Source of the DNA: a virus
IMG/VR virus record: IMGVR_UViG_3300042924_004294
Location: 1-63,025 of that record
Direction: 5' to 3' (one strand)
DNA: 63,025 bases
Shown: piece by piece, positions 16,693 to 25,726 of the stretch
Layout of the letters: the number at the start of each line of letters is the position of its first letter
Numbering within the stretch: the stretch's first letter is position 1
Position numbers and translations under genes: made by a program
Notes under the pieces: model-generated
The model's input: only the letters and a program-made list of their open reading frames with translations
Database searches by the model: none
What the model was told of the DNA's origin: nothing

Positions 16693-17757
16693 TTATTTTT
16701 CTTCAGTTATTTTTAATTTTTCTAATTGTTGGCTAAACATTTCTTTTCTCACGTTAAAATAATCAACAAACAAAGATTCAATTTTATTATCAAATGATTC
16801 TTTATTTTGATACTTTTCACCTGTTTCAGACATTTTAGTATACAACTCTTCGTTGATGTTGTCTTCTAACCAATTTTGTGCAAAATTTGCTAAAACGTCG
16901 ATAATTTCGTTAAAAGAATATGTCCAAATACCGTTATTTTCATTCATCCAATCAGGTTTTAAATTAGGAACCACACCAATTACTGGAGTGTTTGAAATCA
17001 TACTTTCGATTGGGAATGTACCAAACCCTGACTCTCTATCAACCCAAACTGAAACAAAAGATTCTTTTAAAAATTTTGAAAAGTCTGTTTGACTAATGTT
17101 TTTCATATCTCTAAAAGTAAACCAACGATACTGAGGATATTTCAAATAAAAACTTTTGATAATTTTTGCAGTGTCTCTTGGTTCTCTACAGTGAATAGAA
17201 ACAATTGGTTTTGATGGTTTGTCTTTTTTACTGAACACTTCAGAGATAAGTGGTTCAACAACGTCAACACTTACATTTTTAAAAACTGATTTAATATATT
17301 CTTTTTGAAATTCAGAAGTACTAATACTTTTCAAAAACCCATAATTAGCCCATGATATACCTGGAGGTAAAGTTTCTAACATGTAATCATATGCTTGACA
17401 CAACACCAATTTACCACATGGATAATTTTTAAGTTGTTCCATAACGTGTGCATACAATTCAGGAATAACAACAAAATCTTCAGGAGAAATAGGAAGGTTC
17501 TGACCCTCAATTGCGATATGCTCCATTTCCATGTATTCTTTTCCTAACCAATCACCAACACCTTGGTAATCTTTTGTTTCGTGAATCATTTTCACGTTAA
17601 ATCCTTTGTTTAACAAGGACATAGCCATTTGATAAATGTAAGAAACACCGGCCTTTGGGTTTCCTTTTGTGTCTTGAACTAAAAAATAAATTCTTGCGGT
17701 TTTATTTCCAAGTTTTTCAACTGACGTTTCAATTTTTTTAATTTTGTCTAATTCCAT
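16693..17757 (-). CDS. Glycosyltransferase, GT-B fold (family 4-like)
   Basis: 354 residues. N-terminal Rossmann-like half with GVSYIYQMAMSLLNKGFNVKMIH and a C-terminal half with SIHCREPRDTAKIIKSFY, then FVSVWVDRESGFGTFPIESMI and TPVIGVVPN, the acidic donor-binding region of GT4-type enzymes. No membrane segment. It resembles transferase-like proteins found in T4-type phages; donor and acceptor unknown. It sits in the tightly packed minus-strand glycan block. Confidence 0.75.
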   Translation of the reverse strand: MELDKIKKIETSVEKLGNKTARIYFLVQDTKGNPKAGVSYIYQMAMSLLNKGFNVKMIHETKDYQGVGDWLGKEYMEMEHIAIEGQNLPISPEDFVVIPELYAHVMEQLKNYPCGKLVLCQAYDYMLETLPPGISWANYGFLKSISTSEFQKEYIKSVFKNVSVDVVEPLISEVFSKKDKPSKPIVSIHCREPRDTAKIIKSFYLKYPQYRWFTFRDMKNISQTDFSKFLKESFVSVWVDRESGFGTFPIESMISNTPVIGVVPNLKPDWMNENNGIWTYSFNEIIDVLANFAQNWLEDNINEELYTKMSETGEKYQNKESFDNKIESLFVDYFNVRKEMFSQQLEKLKITEEK

Positions 17758-17761
17758 TTTA

Positions 17762-18046
17762 TTATAACTTTTTTATTATGTTGTTTATTAGTAAAGTATT
17801 GAATGCGAATTTAAAAGGGATTGATAAATTTTTGGCACTATGTATACCTAAATTTTCATCAAGCTCTTCTCTTTCGGATAATATAACATCTACTAAATTT
17901 TTATATACTTCCCATTTTGAAACACTTATGTGTGGTTCAATTTGACCGTCAACTTCGGTTGATTCTAAAGTTGGGTTGGCAATTGCAATTTTATTTTCTA
18001 TCTCCTGTACGTCGATATAATATCTTTCACCTAAAAATTCTAACAT
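17762..18046 (-). CDS. Conserved T4-like phage protein of unknown function (94 aa)
   Basis: Starts MLEFLGERYYIDVQEIE and ends in an LSIPFKFAFNTLLINNIIKKL segment; I recall similar short proteins in T4-like phages but know no function. The start is placed at 18046, giving a 7-bp overlap with the gene upstream; an ATG at 18067 would make a 28-bp overlap. Helical, no membrane segment. Confidence 0.6.
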   Translation of the reverse strand: MLEFLGERYYIDVQEIENKIAIANPTLESTEVDGQIEPHISVSKWEVYKNLVDVILSEREELDENLGIHSAKNLSIPFKFAFNTLLINNIIKKL

Positions 18047-18687
18047 ATTCCTAATTTTTGTAAACATTCATCTAATTCTTTAAGTGAACCGATTTCGTGT
18101 TCAGATTTATTTGTTTTGTTGTACTGAGTATTAAACTTTATAACAACTTTATTTTCTGGATGGTCTTCAATTAAACTTGGATTCGCACTAACTAATACGT
18201 CGACCTCATCCCAAATTGAGTTTTTAGTGGTGTCTGAATAAAATTTAATTTTTTCAATTTGACAACCAAACTTTGATAAAAAAAATAATGTGGCCGGTTT
18301 AGATTTACCAATTTCATCAGATATAATTACAATATCATTTGTACTTCGATATTTTAAATAAATGTCATTTAAGGTATGAAATGTGTGCATCTCTGAAGAT
18401 TCAGCATGACCAAATATTTGCATCGCAAATTCTTGATATAAAAACTCATAAAGTTCATCATCAGACTTAAACTTAAAATGGTTTAATAAATTAAGGCTGT
18501 CAATATTACCTAACACCTCGTATTCAAACTCTTCTTCCTGTATAATTGATTCAGTATTACCTGATTCATCCAAAATATAAGTTTTTTCTGTTGAGTTGTT
18601 TTCAATCAAAAACTTTTCATAAGTTTGTTGAATTTTACCCAAGGTATTTCTTAATACACCATTAACCTCAATTCCTATTTTCTTCAT
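18040..18687 (-). CDS. HAD-like protein with degenerate active site
   Basis: 215 residues. The start IGIEVNGVLRNT matches the HAD phosphatase motif I (IDxDGVLRDT) but both catalytic Asp are replaced (Glu and Asn). A later VIISDEIGKSKPATLFFLSKFG segment matches the motif II/III region, and DVLVSANPSLI the motif IV region. The fold is therefore likely kept while phosphatase chemistry is probably lost. It overlaps phoH by 20 bp. Role unknown: a binding or regulatory remnant is possible. Confidence 0.6.
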   Translation of the reverse strand: MKKIGIEVNGVLRNTLGKIQQTYEKFLIENNSTEKTYILDESGNTESIIQEEEFEYEVLGNIDSLNLLNHFKFKSDDELYEFLYQEFAMQIFGHAESSEMHTFHTLNDIYLKYRSTNDIVIISDEIGKSKPATLFFLSKFGCQIEKIKFYSDTTKNSIWDEVDVLVSANPSLIEDHPENKVVIKFNTQYNKTNKSEHEIGSLKELDECLQKLGIC

Positions 18688-19402
18688 CGTATCTTTCTAA
18701 AATTTTACCAATTAATGGGTTTCTTACGTTTTTTGCATTTCTAAAATCATAAATTCCAATATCGTTCACATTTTGAAATCTTTGAAGAGCGTCGTATAGT
18801 CCTGATTGTTTTTTATCTTTATATCTGTCGGTTTGTTCTAAGTCACCAGATATGAAAAATTTACTATTAAAACCGATTCTTGTCAATAGTAATTTAATTT
18901 GATTTGGAGTTGCATTTTGAGCTTCCTCAAATATTAAAATAGAATTATCAATATTCATACCCCTCATATATGCTAAAGCAAAAACTTCAATTATTTCGGC
19001 CTCTTTTAGTTTTTCTCTGGCATCCTTACCAATAATTTTGTTTAATAAATAATAAGATGGAAAAATATAAGGGTCTAATTTCTCTTCTAAATTACCTGGT
19101 AAAGAACCCAATTTTTCTTCAGCCTCAACTGCGGGTCTTACAATTATTATTTTTTCATATGAGTTCGATGGGTCAATTAATAAATCGACAGCCGCTTTCA
19201 TAGAAATGTAACTTTTACCAACACCCGCAGGTCCTGAACAGATTGTAATTTGATTACTTAATAAAATATCGTAGTAGTCTTTTTGATTATCAGATAAAAA
19301 TTTACTTTTTTGTTTTCTTTTGATTGTTGCATTTATAAAATCTTTTTTTGAAAATGTTTGTGGAATTACAGTCTCTTCTGTTGTTATTTTTTTTCTTGTC
19401 AT
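18668..19402 (-). CDS. phoH: PhoH-like ATPase
   Basis: 244 residues. P-loop GPAGVGKS at about 57-64, then IIIVRPAVEAEEKLGSLPGN and the Walker B-like ILIFEEAQNAT, where Glu replaces the usual Asp, followed by ISGDLEQTDR. This is the standard PhoH signature; PhoH is common in phages and has been linked to RNA metabolism and phosphate stress, but its phage role is not settled. It lies between the GDP-fucose synthase gene and the degenerate HAD gene in the same operon. Confidence 0.9.
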   Translation of the reverse strand: MTRKKITTEETVIPQTFSKKDFINATIKRKQKSKFLSDNQKDYYDILLSNQITICSGPAGVGKSYISMKAAVDLLIDPSNSYEKIIIVRPAVEAEEKLGSLPGNLEEKLDPYIFPSYYLLNKIIGKDAREKLKEAEIIEVFALAYMRGMNIDNSILIFEEAQNATPNQIKLLLTRIGFNSKFFISGDLEQTDRYKDKKQSGLYDALQRFQNVNDIGIYDFRNAKNVRNPLIGKILERYDEENRN

Positions 19403-19406
19403 TTGG

Positions 19407-20318
19407 TTATTTTCTTACAACATTATAGTAATTTTCAAAATATTCAATAGTTTCTTTTAATCCATCAAAGAGGTTTGTAAAATTAAAGTCAGGTAAATAA
19501 CTTTTAATTTTGGAGTTGTCTGAAGGTTTTCTATATTGTCCGTCAGGTTTTGTTGTATCAAACTTAACTTCACCTTTAAAATTCATAATTTCAACTATTA
19601 TACCCACAACTTCTTTTATTGAAATCTCGTCCGAGGTAGAAAGTATTATTGGTTCGTTTTCGTCATAGTTAAAAAGAACCCACTCGGTTAATTTAGCAAC
19701 ATCTCTACTAAAAATAAACTCTCTTAGTGGATTCCCACTACCCCAAATAGTTAGTGGTGTTTTATGTTCTCTTGCTAAATAACATTTATGAATTAGTGAA
19801 GGAATTACGTGACCATTTTTGATGTCATAATTATCGTTTGGGCCATAAATATTAGTAGGTATAACTGATTTATAATTTAAACCGTATTGTTCTTTATATG
19901 CGCGTATTTGGACATCAACCATACGTTTTGCGTAAGCGTAAGCGTCATTTGAAAAATGAGGTGGACCCATGTGTATTTTTTTTTCAGTTAATGGGTATTC
20001 CGTACTATCAGGAAAAATACATGTTGACAAAAAAGATACTAAATTTTTAACACCACTAATTCTTGCCGATTCAATCACATTTGTATTTATCATAATATTT
20101 TCATAAAAAAATTCTCCCTTGTGATTTATATTACTACCCAATCCTCCCACTCTACCTGCGGTGTGAATTACACTTTCAAACCTTTTCAACATTAAACGAT
20201 TCGCGTCATCCGTATTTTTGAGATTATATTCTTTGGACGTTGGCTTATAATATTTTTCACCAACAAACTCAGAACCCACTAAACCATTACCACCTGTAAC
20301 TAATATCTTACTTATCAT
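19407..20318 (-). CDS. fcl: GDP-L-fucose synthase
   Basis: 303 residues, short-chain dehydrogenase/reductase fold. It converts GDP-4-keto-6-deoxy-mannose to GDP-L-fucose by epimerisation and NADPH reduction. Signs: nucleotide-binding VTGGNGLVGSEF at the N-terminus, AGRVGG after the second strand, STCIFPD with the catalytic Ser, and the YAYAKRM (YxxxK) motif. C-terminal REFIFSRDVA matches the family's 'REFLYVDD' substrate region. It overlaps the GDP-mannose dehydratase gene by 11 bp, so the two consecutive steps are encoded together. Confidence 0.9.
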   Translation of the reverse strand: MISKILVTGGNGLVGSEFVGEKYYKPTSKEYNLKNTDDANRLMLKRFESVIHTAGRVGGLGSNINHKGEFFYENIMINTNVIESARISGVKNLVSFLSTCIFPDSTEYPLTEKKIHMGPPHFSNDAYAYAKRMVDVQIRAYKEQYGLNYKSVIPTNIYGPNDNYDIKNGHVIPSLIHKCYLAREHKTPLTIWGSGNPLREFIFSRDVAKLTEWVLFNYDENEPIILSTSDEISIKEVVGIIVEIMNFKGEVKFDTTKPDGQYRKPSDNSKIKSYLPDFNFTNLFDGLKETIEYFENYYNVVRK

Positions 20319-21291
20319 AATAATTTAACCAGTATTGAATCATTTCATCTAACATTGACTCGAATGTGTATTCAGGTTCCCAATTTATTTTTGACTTCAT
20401 TTTGGATGAATCTCCTTTTAAATTATGTAATTCTTCCGGTCTAAAATTTTTCTCATCTACCACAACATAATCTTTGTAATTTAAATTAAGTTTTGAAAAA
20501 GTGTATTCGCACAAGTCTTTTACAGAATGTGATACTCCTGTGGCGCATACATAATCGTCTGGTGTTTCTGTTTGTAGCATTAACCACATAGCCCTTACAT
20601 AATCTTTAGCATGCCCCCAATCTCTACTGGCTTGTAAATTACCTAAACTTAATTTATTTTGTAAACCAAGTTTAATTCTTACGGCACCCTTTACCACTTT
20701 ATTAGTTACAAAATTAGTTCCTCGTCTTGGTGATTCGTGATTAAAAAGTATGCCGTTCCATATTTTCATGTTATATGAATTTCTATAATTTCTACATATA
20801 TTATAAGAAAATACTTTTGCACAACCATAAGGTGAAACGGGGTTCATAGGGGTCGTTTCTCTTTGGAACCCGTCTTTGTCTACCATATTACCAAACATTT
20901 CAGAAGATGATGCTTGATAAATTTTTGAATGTGGTGACACCATTCTGACCGCTTCTAATAAATTTAAAGTCCCTAAACCAGTTGTGTTTGTTGTGTATAT
21001 TGGTTGGTCAAAACTAACTCGAACATGTGATTGAGCAGCTAAGTTATAAATTTCGTCAGGTTGGACTTTTTGAATAATATTTACCAAAGAAGCCATATCT
21101 GTTAAATCACCGTACTCCAAATTTATAATTTTATTTTCCCTCAAGTGTTCAATTCTTGATGATTGTGTTTCTGGTACTGAATTTCTTTTTACCATCCCCC
21201 ATACTTCATAACTTTTATCTAATAAAAATTCAGTCAAATATGAACCATCTTGACCATTTATACCTGTTATTAAAACTTTTTTTTTATACAT
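20308..21291 (-). CDS. gmd: GDP-mannose 4,6-dehydratase
   Basis: 327 residues. First committed step to GDP-L-fucose and related deoxy sugars: GDP-mannose to GDP-4-keto-6-deoxy-mannose. Diagnostic motifs: ITGINGQDGSYLTEFLL, NLAAQSHVRVSFDQP, ASSSEMFG and the catalytic YGCAK, then GILFNHESPRRG and SRDWGHAKDYV. Length matches bacterial Gmd. It overlaps the epimerase upstream by 8 bp and the fucose synthase downstream by 11 bp. Confidence 0.95.
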   Translation of the reverse strand: MYKKKVLITGINGQDGSYLTEFLLDKSYEVWGMVKRNSVPETQSSRIEHLRENKIINLEYGDLTDMASLVNIIQKVQPDEIYNLAAQSHVRVSFDQPIYTTNTTGLGTLNLLEAVRMVSPHSKIYQASSSEMFGNMVDKDGFQRETTPMNPVSPYGCAKVFSYNICRNYRNSYNMKIWNGILFNHESPRRGTNFVTNKVVKGAVRIKLGLQNKLSLGNLQASRDWGHAKDYVRAMWLMLQTETPDDYVCATGVSHSVKDLCEYTFSKLNLNYKDYVVVDEKNFRPEELHNLKGDSSKMKSKINWEPEYTFESMLDEMIQYWLNYYDK

Positions 21292-22291
21292 TTTTAATTT
21301 TTATTTGATTATCAATCCAGTGTAAGGTTTTTTCTAAACCATATTTAAGTGGTTTAGAAACCTTCCACCCAACGGTTTTTTCATAAAGACTGTTGTCGGA
21401 TGTCCTACCTCTAACACCTATAGGACATTTGAATCCATATTTTTTAATAAATTCATCACCAAAAATATTTTTAATTTTTATATCCTTACCTGAGATGTTA
21501 ATTGCCATTTGTGCTAATTCATTTATTGTAACTTTTTCTTCAGAACCAATATTAACCGGGTTTGTAAAATTACTTTCCATAAGTTTAAAAACCGCCTCTA
21601 AACACTCATCAATGTAAAGAAATGAACGTGTTTGTTGACCGTCACCCCATACCTCAATTTGGTCACCATTTTTTGATTCACAAACCTTTCTACACATAGC
21701 CGCGGGAGCCTTTTCTTTACCCCCAACCCACGTACCAAAAGGACCGAAAATATTGTGAAATCTGGCGATTCTAACATCTAACCCATAGTTTCTATTGAAT
21801 GCTAAATATAACCTCTCACTAAATAATTTTTCCCACCCATATTCGGAATCTGGATTTGCGGGATACGCTGAAGATTCTTCGCAATTTGGGGTTAATGGGT
21901 CTAATTGGTTGTGTTCGGGGTACATACAAGCTGAAGAAGAATAAAAAACTTTTTTAACTTGTTTTTTAACACACTCATGAACTACATTTAAATTAATTAA
22001 TGCCGAATTATGCATAACATTCGCATCATTTTCTCCTGTAAAAATATATCCCGCACCACCCATATCTGCTGCCAATTGATAAACTTCATCAACTCCTTCT
22101 TCAATAACTAATTGGACAACGTTAGGGTCTCTTAAGTCACCTAAAACAAATTCATTACATATTTCTTCGTGTTTGAAATATTCGTGTTTTTTTATATCAC
22201 ATATTCTAACATGATTACCTTTTTCTTTTAAACTTTTGGCTAAATGTCCACCTATGAATCCACCGCCACCTAAAACTACAATTTTTTTCAT
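21284..22291 (-). CDS. NAD-dependent epimerase, GDP-mannose 3,5-epimerase-like
   Basis: 335 residues, extended SDR fold: GGGGFIGGHLAKSL, YQLAADMGGAGY, FYSSSACMYPE and catalytic YGWEK. Close to the plant GDP-mannose 3,5-epimerase pattern through ADMGG, SSACMYPE, RFHNIFGPFGTWVGGKEKAPAA (here split) and VWGDGQQTRSF. That enzyme makes GDP-L-galactose (and L-gulose) from GDP-mannose. Substrate is inferred from motifs; another GDP- or UDP-sugar is possible. It would share GDP-mannose with the next gene, gmd. Confidence 0.8.
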   Translation of the reverse strand: MKKIVVLGGGGFIGGHLAKSLKEKGNHVRICDIKKHEYFKHEEICNEFVLGDLRDPNVVQLVIEEGVDEVYQLAADMGGAGYIFTGENDANVMHNSALINLNVVHECVKKQVKKVFYSSSACMYPEHNQLDPLTPNCEESSAYPANPDSEYGWEKLFSERLYLAFNRNYGLDVRIARFHNIFGPFGTWVGGKEKAPAAMCRKVCESKNGDQIEVWGDGQQTRSFLYIDECLEAVFKLMESNFTNPVNIGSEEKVTINELAQMAINISGKDIKIKNIFGDEFIKKYGFKCPIGVRGRTSDNSLYEKTVGWKVSKPLKYGLEKTLHWIDNQIKIKNV

Positions 22292-22295
22292 TTTT

Positions 22296-23201
22296 TTATC
22301 TACCTATATTGTTTATTAATACGTCGAAAATTTTATAATTTAAATCTTTATTAATAGAAAGTGCTCCTAAAAACATATTACTAGCACCTCCTAAAACAAA
22401 ATGGCTTTTACTAGCCGCTATGACATCTATTATACAATCTTCGGTTTCACGTATAAATGATTCATCACTCATACTTATATTCCTACCCCCATCCCAATCA
22501 GTTTTATAATCATTAACTCTATGTCTATTCTCAAAATAAATTAAATTATTTCCATATTTTTCTTTAAGAATTTCCACAACAGGTAATAATTGTGTTATTA
22601 ACAATAATTTATCAAAATTTTTCATTTTATCATCAATCTCTTCAAAAATTTTTTCATACGAAAAATCACCAACATAATGGTCTGAATACCTAATCATAGC
22701 ACATAAAATTCTATGATTATTTCTAAAAAATGGGTCGACTTCTACATTGATTCTTTTTTTTAAGTTTGGTGATAAATCTAACCTTTCCCACTGTTTATTA
22801 AATTCAGACCTAATTTTTTTAATTTCTGAATCGTCAAAATATTGTTTTACATCACAACCCCTACCCTCATATTTAATTAAATGTTCTGGATAATTTTTTA
22901 TAATGTTTTTAATTTCATAAGGGTATTGCTCAACATATTTAGAGTTATATGGGTATAAACCAACATTTTTAATATTAAAAAACATATCAAAAATGTTTTC
23001 ACTTGTTTGTGAAAAATTAATTAAATTTAAATCTGAAGTACCATAATTTAATAAAGTGTTACCTGAAACCTTTGTTTTATTTCTAAAATCAAAAAATAAG
23101 TTTATTGTATCTCTATTTTTTTCTTGTACGCACATCCAAGAAATGTACTTCAATATTGTACTGAAAGTTCCCGCCGCATTTGAAATAATTAAATTATACA
23201 T
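22296..23201 (-). CDS. Putative glycosyltransferase-like protein (301 aa)
   Basis: Not firmly recognised. It begins YNLIISNAAGTFSTILKYISW, like sugar-processing proteins that start with a Gly/Ala-rich loop, and has a late ASKSHFVLGGASNMFLGALSI segment resembling the donor-binding end of fucosyltransferase-type GT-B enzymes. No membrane segment. It overlaps the methyltransferase gene upstream by 8 bp in the glycan block, which supports a carbohydrate role. Confidence 0.5.
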   Translation of the reverse strand: MYNLIISNAAGTFSTILKYISWMCVQEKNRDTINLFFDFRNKTKVSGNTLLNYGTSDLNLINFSQTSENIFDMFFNIKNVGLYPYNSKYVEQYPYEIKNIIKNYPEHLIKYEGRGCDVKQYFDDSEIKKIRSEFNKQWERLDLSPNLKKRINVEVDPFFRNNHRILCAMIRYSDHYVGDFSYEKIFEEIDDKMKNFDKLLLITQLLPVVEILKEKYGNNLIYFENRHRVNDYKTDWDGGRNISMSDESFIRETEDCIIDVIAASKSHFVLGGASNMFLGALSINKDLNYKIFDVLINNIGR

Positions 23202-23910
23202 AACTACAATATAAATCTTCTCCGCTTAAAAATTTAAAATAATTATACCCAATACTTTCTAATAGGGTTTTAAGTTTATCTTCTTCAACACCACACTGAG
23301 ACATGTTAAGTTTTTGATACTCAATTACTAAGTCTGGTTTGTGTTTTTGTAAAGTATTAAAACCACCAAGTAAAACAAAATATTCAAATCCTTCTGTATC
23401 TATTTTTATAAAGTCAATTTTTTTTAATTTTTTTTCCAATACAAAAGTATCTAATTTTTTACATTGTATTTTTTCTTTTACAACCCCAAATTCGTTTTTA
23501 AATCTTAATGCTTTTTCTCCCATGGTAGACATACCACAAGCAATCATATTTTCTGGCCTGTAAATATAACTTTCACCATCCTCATTACACAAAGCGAAGT
23601 TATATGTGTTGGCATTTTTTATATCATTTAACAAAATATTACTATTTAGTGTGTCGTATACAGGTTTTAATGGTTCAAAACAATACGTTTCAATATCGGA
23701 TTTAAAAAGGTAAAAAAAAATAAATTGGCCAGTATTAGAACCAATATCAAAAATTACTTTATGATTTTTTTCTTCAATAATTTTCATACACTCTTCAAGA
23801 AAAAGAGGGTCGTTAGTACCATCTTTACCCCAAGAACCCCCATATTCAAAACTTCTATTATCTAAAAGGACTTCTTTACCTCTTATCAATTCTTTTTGTG
23901 ATGTATTCAT
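23194..23910 (-). CDS. FkbM-family methyltransferase
   Basis: 238 residues. SAM-binding FDIGSNTGQFIFFYL near residue 53, then TYCFEPLKPVYDTL and the FkbM-type IDFIKIDTEGFEYFVLLG segment. Such enzymes O-methylate sugars in surface glycans. It overlaps nadE by 4 bp. The target here is probably a glycan made by the neighbouring transferases; not certain. Confidence 0.8.
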   Translation of the reverse strand: MNTSQKELIRGKEVLLDNRSFEYGGSWGKDGTNDPLFLEECMKIIEEKNHKVIFDIGSNTGQFIFFYLFKSDIETYCFEPLKPVYDTLNSNILLNDIKNANTYNFALCNEDGESYIYRPENMIACGMSTMGEKALRFKNEFGVVKEKIQCKKLDTFVLEKKLKKIDFIKIDTEGFEYFVLLGGFNTLQKHKPDLVIEYQKLNMSQCGVEEDKLKTLLESIGYNYFKFLSGEDLYCSYV

Positions 23911-24647
23911 TTTTTAAAAATTGGTATAGTAGTCATTTTATGGGCGTTCATTTTATTGAATTTTTTATATATTTGAAGTACATCAATTTCTTTTTCGGTG
24001 AGGTCGCTCAAATTTCCATCAAAAGACATTGCCCATTCCAACTCTGAATAAGTTGCCCCAATTTGTTGTTCATCGGTTCTATCGTCGTCCCAAAGACCAT
24101 CGGTGGGCTCCGCTTGAATTATTTCTTCTATAATTCCTAAATTTGATGCTAATTCCCTTACTTCAGTTTTTGTTAAATCTGCTATTGGTGATATATCAAC
24201 TCCTCCGTCCCCATATTTAGTAAAAAAACCAATACCAAAATCCTCAACTTTGTTTCCTGTACCCACAACTATTCCATTATTTAATGATGATATGTGATAT
24301 AATGTAACCATACGTAATCTTGATTTTGAATTAGCTGAAGAAAGATTGTGATAAGAGTCAAATTTTTTCTCAAACATACTAAAAACATCAGACATATCAA
24401 TTTCTATTGAAATTACATTATTAAAATTACTTTTCAACCATTCAATATGTTTTTTTGCTAAATTTAGTTGAGATTCATTTTGAAATATTGGTATACTAAC
24501 CACAATTGTTTTTTTATTTGACATAGCACATAACGTAGAGGTCAAAGCCGAATCTATACCACCACTAACACCAACAATTAAACTACTTAAGTTTGTGTTG
24601 TCTAAATAGTTAGTAATCCAAGAAGATATTTTTTTTTCTAATTCCAT
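23907..24647 (-). CDS. nadE: NAD+ synthetase, ammonia-dependent
   Basis: 246 residues. Converts deamido-NAD to NAD with ATP and ammonia. PP-loop VSGGIDSAL near residues 27-35; then GTGNKVEDFGIGFFTKYGDGG, here read as GTGNKVEDFGIG and FFTKYGDGG, ISPIADLTKTEVRELA, and AEPTDGLWDDDRTDEQQIG, all NadE hallmarks. No glutaminase domain. It sits inside the glycan operon, overlapping its neighbours by 4 and 10 bp. Roles could be NAD supply for the many NAD(P)-dependent sugar enzymes beside it or countering host NAD depletion; both are inference. Confidence 0.9.
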   Translation of the reverse strand: MELEKKISSWITNYLDNTNLSSLIVGVSGGIDSALTSTLCAMSNKKTIVVSIPIFQNESQLNLAKKHIEWLKSNFNNVISIEIDMSDVFSMFEKKFDSYHNLSSANSKSRLRMVTLYHISSLNNGIVVGTGNKVEDFGIGFFTKYGDGGVDISPIADLTKTEVRELASNLGIIEEIIQAEPTDGLWDDDRTDEQQIGATYSELEWAMSFDGNLSDLTEKEIDVLQIYKKFNKMNAHKMTTIPIFKK

Positions 24648-25726
24648 TTTAAAAAGTTATATAATTTATTATTGTCATCAACCCCAACGTTAAACGACAT
24701 ACATTGTTTTTTTTTAATGTCTTGAATTTTTTTTACAAAGTTTATTTTATTTTGTTTATCGTCTAATAAAACCAAATTTGTATTACAGTAGTAAGTTGAT
24801 AAATCTATAGGTGATGTTGAAGTACTAATAAAGTTTTCAGAATTATCTATTACAGTCAAAAACAATTTGGTGTCAAAAAAAGAGACCATATCTAAATAAT
24901 GGACATATTCACTTTCAATTTTAGGAAAAGAACAAAGGTCATTTATCACCAAAATTTCTAGTTTATTATTTATATGGTAATTTATCACATCGTTATAAAA
25001 TGAATGGTCAACAAATCCATATCCTTTTTTACCGTCAGTTGCGTTTTTACCAACTAAAAAATCATTTATATTGTTGGATGAATAATCTCTACTTTTCCAT
25101 GAGTTCTTAACAAAAAAGGTATTGTATTTTTTTATGTTTAAGTGAGATTTTTTATTAAATGTCGGATTCCATGTTTCAATCTCCCACCCTAAAGTATTTG
25201 TTGAATACCATTTATTCATACCTAAATTCCATTCCCCGTCTTTACCGGAACCATAACAGTACCCTGGTTTAAGAATAAATAGGTCATTTTCCCACGCCTT
25301 CTCTTTTCCTATTGGGAAAATTATGTTTCTAAATTCATATTTGCTTATTACGGACCAATATTGGTCTTCATCAAAATTTCTAACAGTAAACCAAAAGGCA
25401 ACTCCCCTATCTTTAAACTTTAAAAAATTATTTAATAACAGGTCAGTCTCATTATTATCCTTGTATGCTTTAGAGGTGTCTATAAAATTTTCTAAAACAA
25501 TAAGATAATCAACATGAGGTTCATAAAAAACTTCGTGACCTGGAAAACATAGACCTATTTTTTTTCCTTTAGTTTGATTTATGAATGGTAAAAACAATTC
25601 ATTAAATAAAATTGGATAAAACCCATATTCTAACCAAACATAATTTATTAAGTTAAGTTCTTTGGTTTGTAAAGATGTTAGATATGTATCTAACTCAGAT
25701 AAACTTTTTATATTTTTTATTATCAT
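24638..25726 (-). CDS. Unknown protein of glycan cluster (362 aa)
   Basis: No family recognised. Mixed alpha/beta with many aromatic residues; segments like KIGLCFPGHEVFYEP, DYLIVLENF and LEILVINDLCSFPKIESEY suggest a Rossmann-like fold. The start is placed at 25726, where the ATG overlaps the upstream stop by 4 bases (ATGA); an upstream ATG at 25774 would overlap the neighbour by 52 bp. It lies between nadE and methyltransferase genes in the operon and may be a transferase. Confidence 0.5.
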   Translation of the reverse strand: MIIKNIKSLSELDTYLTSLQTKELNLINYVWLEYGFYPILFNELFLPFINQTKGKKIGLCFPGHEVFYEPHVDYLIVLENFIDTSKAYKDNNETDLLLNNFLKFKDRGVAFWFTVRNFDEDQYWSVISKYEFRNIIFPIGKEKAWENDLFILKPGYCYGSGKDGEWNLGMNKWYSTNTLGWEIETWNPTFNKKSHLNIKKYNTFFVKNSWKSRDYSSNNINDFLVGKNATDGKKGYGFVDHSFYNDVINYHINNKLEILVINDLCSFPKIESEYVHYLDMVSFFDTKLFLTVIDNSENFISTSTSPIDLSTYYCNTNLVLLDDKQNKINFVKKIQDIKKKQCMSFNVGVDDNNKLYNFLKWN

